Assembly: GCA_030737835.1 (NCBI GenBank) | Contig: CM060848.1 | Span: 19,321,309 to 19,385,308, forward strand | Reading direction: 5' to 3' | Source: Acorus gramineus | Taxonomy: Eukaryota; Streptophyta; Magnoliopsida; Acorales; Acoraceae | DNA: 64,000 nucleotides | Shown: positions 61,096 through 64,000 of the stretch, in pieces | How positions within the stretch are numbered: the first letter of the stretch is position 1 | How the letters are laid out: every line of letters starts with the position of its first letter | The notes under the pieces: model-generated | The model's input: the letters and a program-made list of their open reading frames with translations, nothing else | Database searches by the model: none | Told to the model about the DNA's origin: nothing | Translations under genes and position numbers: made by a program

Positions 61096-62642
61096 CTCCA
61101 ATGGTTTGAGCGGGAAATACTGACCGACAAAGGGAAAGTTTTAAGGCCGGCTTTTGTTTGTTCTCTCGCGGTGTCTGACACGGTGAGCCGAGGCGGGATT
61201 GACACGGTGGCACGCGACGCGAGTCCATCCATGATAATTGATGGACCCGAGTCATGGGCTTTTTTATTTTAGGTCCCTGCAACGATTCAGTCCCACCCAC
61301 ATCTCAGGAATTTTTTAAAAATAAATTTTATATATATACTCTCATTGAAATTCATATTAGTATACAAATAAATATTATATTGAGATATAATAATATATTT
61401 AAAAATAATAATAATAATAATAATAACTCCATGTTATATGACAGTGTAATATATATTGTATTGTTATAGTATATGAGACGTCGAATGAAACTGCAAAACA
61501 GACTGGATGTATTAATGCTCGATTAGAAAATGTTGGACTTAACTGGCCAACTCTGTTTCCTATCTCAAATATAGTCCACACATTTGTATTTTTAAAAATA
61601 GTATGTATTGTTTAGTGAGTGCAAATGAGGTATTTGAGACTGAAAAATGAGTTGATTTGTAACAATGCTCTTTAGGGTCTATTTAGAACTGCGATGGATA
61701 ACCTTGTGTTCGGGAAAGTGGAAGTGGTAGATTCAAACGTGAAAAATTAGCATAGAAATGCTGTATGGACCATGTAAATGGAAATGCTAAAAACATATTT
61801 GAATATGTGGTAGCGTTACACCAAATCCCCCGCTGCGGAATTCGCACCACCATGGGTCAAAACAGGGCCTTAGAATTCAATGTTTTTTAACATGTGATGA
61901 CTGATCATTGCTAGTACTATATAGGTTTGGACCAATATAAACAGTGGAGGGACCCCTTCTAAACTACTAGTACTAAAGGAGCAATAAGGAGTGATGGAGT
62001 GTATAAACGACTTACTGAGGCTCTGCTTGGATCCGTGGTGAGATGAATTCGACAATGCAAAAGATGAAAATTCTCCATCACAAGCTGTCAAAATAATATA
62101 TTTTATACGTCAAATTTGGAAGAAATCTAAAAAAAAATCGTGTTTGGATCTCAAATTCAAACGGGAGTCAAGAGATCATCTCGTAACAAATCGTGTAAAA
62201 TATGAAGAAACATTAGACTCCGTCCGTTTTAATTTTAAAACACATATCACATTTTTTTTTTAAATCAATAATAAATATCATATAGTGATATATATATTTT
62301 TAATAAAAAATATATATTATTTTATTTTAAATTAAATAAATTTATTTTTAATAAATATAAAATAATTTAACGATGTATATATTTAACTAAATTTTTAATC
62401 ATGCATGCATTACTATATTTTGGACTGTAAACGGACTATGGTTGTCTCTCTGTTCCTTTTCACTCCCTCGTGTTTGGTGGCCACTCTTGTGCTTTGCCGC
62501 CGACCACTGGTTAGTTGAGCACAACTTTTTTTTTTTCCTTTAAAATATAAATATATATAAAAAAAACAAATATAAACCAAAGAATCCAATCACTTTCTCT
62601 TCCATCCGATTCAAAACCAACCAAATCTGAAGAACTCCATCA
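61096..62642. promoter_or_regulatory. divergent intergenic region between GCP4 and PHR2
   Basis: About 1.55 kb between two genes pointing away from each other. The GCP4 leader is probably about 61096–61140. An AAT microsatellite lies at about 61404–61426, and an AT-rich block at 62240–62420. A possible TATA-like run near PHR2 is TATAAATATATATAAA at about 62547–62562. No gene is seen in between. Confidence 0.5.
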
Positions 62643-64000
62643 ATGGCGTCCACCGAAGACGAACGAAGAACATCAGCAGCAGCCGATGAACCAGAACCCG
62701 AAATTACCATTCTACCCCCCAAACCCATCGCCTCCCTCTCCATCTCCCTCTCTTCCCTCCTCTCCCCCCCTCCATCGAAGCCTCTCAAGATCCCCTCCCA
62801 AATCTCCGCCGTCCACTTCTCCCTCTCCCCCTCCCCCCTCCGATCTCGTCCGTCAATTCTCTCCACCTCCGGCGCCGCCTCCTCCTCCCCGATCCCGGCC
62901 CTCTTCCCCCTCCGGCCGCTCACCCGCCGCCCCTCCGACCCCTCCCACCCGGTCGGCCTCCGCCGCTGCTCCATCGTATGGTTCCGGTCCGACCTCCGCG
63001 TCCACGACAACGAGGCCCTCTCCGCCGCCAACGCCGATTCCCTCTCCGTCCTCCCCGTCTACTGCTTCGACCCCCGCGACTACGGCCGGTCCCCGTCCGG
63101 GTTGGACCGCACCGGGCCCCACCGCGCGAGGTTCCTCCTCGACTCCGTCTCCGACCTCCGGCGCCGGCTCCGCGCACGGGGGTCCGACCTCGTGGTGCGG
63201 ATCGGGCGGCCGGAGGTGGTGATTCCGGAGGTGGCGAGGGCGGCGGGGGCGGACGGGGTGTACGCGCATCTCGAGGTGTCGCGCGGCGAGGTCGAGGCGG
63301 AGGAGAGTGTGAGGGGGGCGGTGGAGGGGGAGGAGGGGGTCGAGGTGAGGTACTTCTGGGGGAGCACGCTTTACCATTTGGAGGATCTGCCGTTCAAGTT
63401 GGAGGGATTGCCGTTGAATTATGGGGGGTTTAGGGAGAAAGTGAAGGGGGTGAAGGTGAGGGGGACGATCGAGGCGCCAGATAAGTTGAAGGGGTTGCCA
63501 AAGATGGGGGATGTCGAGGTCGGGGAGATCCCGAGCTTGCTCGATCTCGGGCTCAGCCCAGTCAGTGATGGTGCTCAGGTTTGTCTGTTTGATTTGTTTG
63601 TTAATTGTTTGCATTGCTTGACTCAAAGTGATATATATGATTGGGTAGTAGTAGTTAGATTAGAAATGTGAAAGGCTTCTAGTGTGGTTTTGAAATCTAT
63701 TTATAATTAGTCAGTGATTGGGAGCTGATTTATGTGCTATTTGGATCAAATTTAAAAAAAACAGATTTGTTTCATAATCATATATATAACTATTTCTAGT
63801 TGAAATTGATTACATTAGCTTTTCATGCCAGGATATTCTGTGGTATGCAAAATAATAAAAAAATGACAGGACATGACAGAGATTAATTGGGGCTTATGGA
63901 GATTGATAACACGAAAGCTCGTAAAAGGAGCTCTTATTTTTCACATCTTTTTACATAAGAAAATCTGTTACTGGCTTTTAGGATAACTGATTCCACAAAG
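62643..64000 (+). CDS. PHR2: PHR2, photolyase/blue-light receptor (5' part, cut by window end)
   Basis: Exon 1 is 62643–63578 (312 codons). It ends DGAQ at a GTTTGT donor, and the rest of the window is intron 1. The first 100 or so residues are Ser/Pro-rich and poorly conserved, like an organelle transit sequence. The photolyase N-terminal alpha/beta domain starts at about 106: LRRCSIVWFRSDLRVHDNEA, then LPVYCFDPRDYGRS, GPHRARFLLDSVSDLRRRLR, VYAHLEVSRGEVEAEE, VRYFWGSTLYHLEDLPFKLE and GDVEVGEIPSLLDLGLSP. This run matches plant PHR2 (Arabidopsis At2g47590) more closely than CRY-DASH or CPD photolyases, which differ at the N-terminus. Arabidopsis PHR2 is about 447 aa, so about two thirds is here. 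The role is blue-light or photolyase-like; its activity is not well established. The exon is strongly GC-rich. Confidence 0.9.

Noticed and set aside
62853-63626. A 257-codon open frame antisense to PHR2 exon 1
   Set aside because: It arises from the extreme GC content of the exon; it is a composition shadow with no recognisable motif.

Overview
This window is plant nuclear DNA. Every recognised protein gene is split by introns, mostly GT–AG, and matches a plant family. A MIR164 precursor is present, and the gaps are AT-rich and full of MITEs, LINE tails and one LTR retrotransposon. The first exons of the KCS and PHR2 genes are extremely GC-rich against AT-rich introns. That pattern is typical of many monocots, so I lean towards a monocot, but this is an inference.

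Layout, left to right. (1) 1–352: the possible 5' end of a divergent minus-strand gene. (2) 2539–9896, minus: a complete 10-exon O-fucosyltransferase-family gene (657 aa), with a 5'-UTR intron and leader reaching about 10960. (3) 11000–21900: a gene-poor stretch with MITEs, a LINE 3' end and, at about 17010–17190, a TATA box plus the MIR164 hairpin. (4) 22081–29522, plus: UTP14, ten exons, 884 aa, with ribosome-biogenesis-type promoter motifs. (5) 29848–30253: a possible tiny two- or three-exon gene. (6) 32168–35353, plus: a three-exon 3-ketoacyl-CoA synthase (447 aa). (7) 35887–40442, plus: a seven-exon SAM-dependent methyltransferase of the leucine carboxyl methyltransferase family (326 aa), whose first intron appears to be GC–AG. 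(8) 42389–61095, minus: GCP4 (gamma-tubulin complex component 4), 16 exons, 737 aa. A broken Ty1/Copia element sits antisense in its 5.9-kb intron 14. (9) 62643 to the right edge, plus: first exon of PHR2, a photolyase/cryptochrome-like gene, cut by the window end and divergent from GCP4.

The genes serve unrelated housekeeping roles: Golgi glycosylation, rRNA processing, very-long-chain fatty acid elongation, methyl transfer, microtubule nucleation and blue-light response. There is no operon-like logic. I rebuilt exon structures by hand from reading-frame continuity, splice consensus and remembered family conservation. Every internal junction given for the five complete genes keeps the frame.

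I found no clearly new biological system. The best hidden feature is MIR164. Next are the GC–AG intron, a 666-bp palindromic element, a MITE inserted in another MITE, and the unexplained small gene downstream of UTP14.
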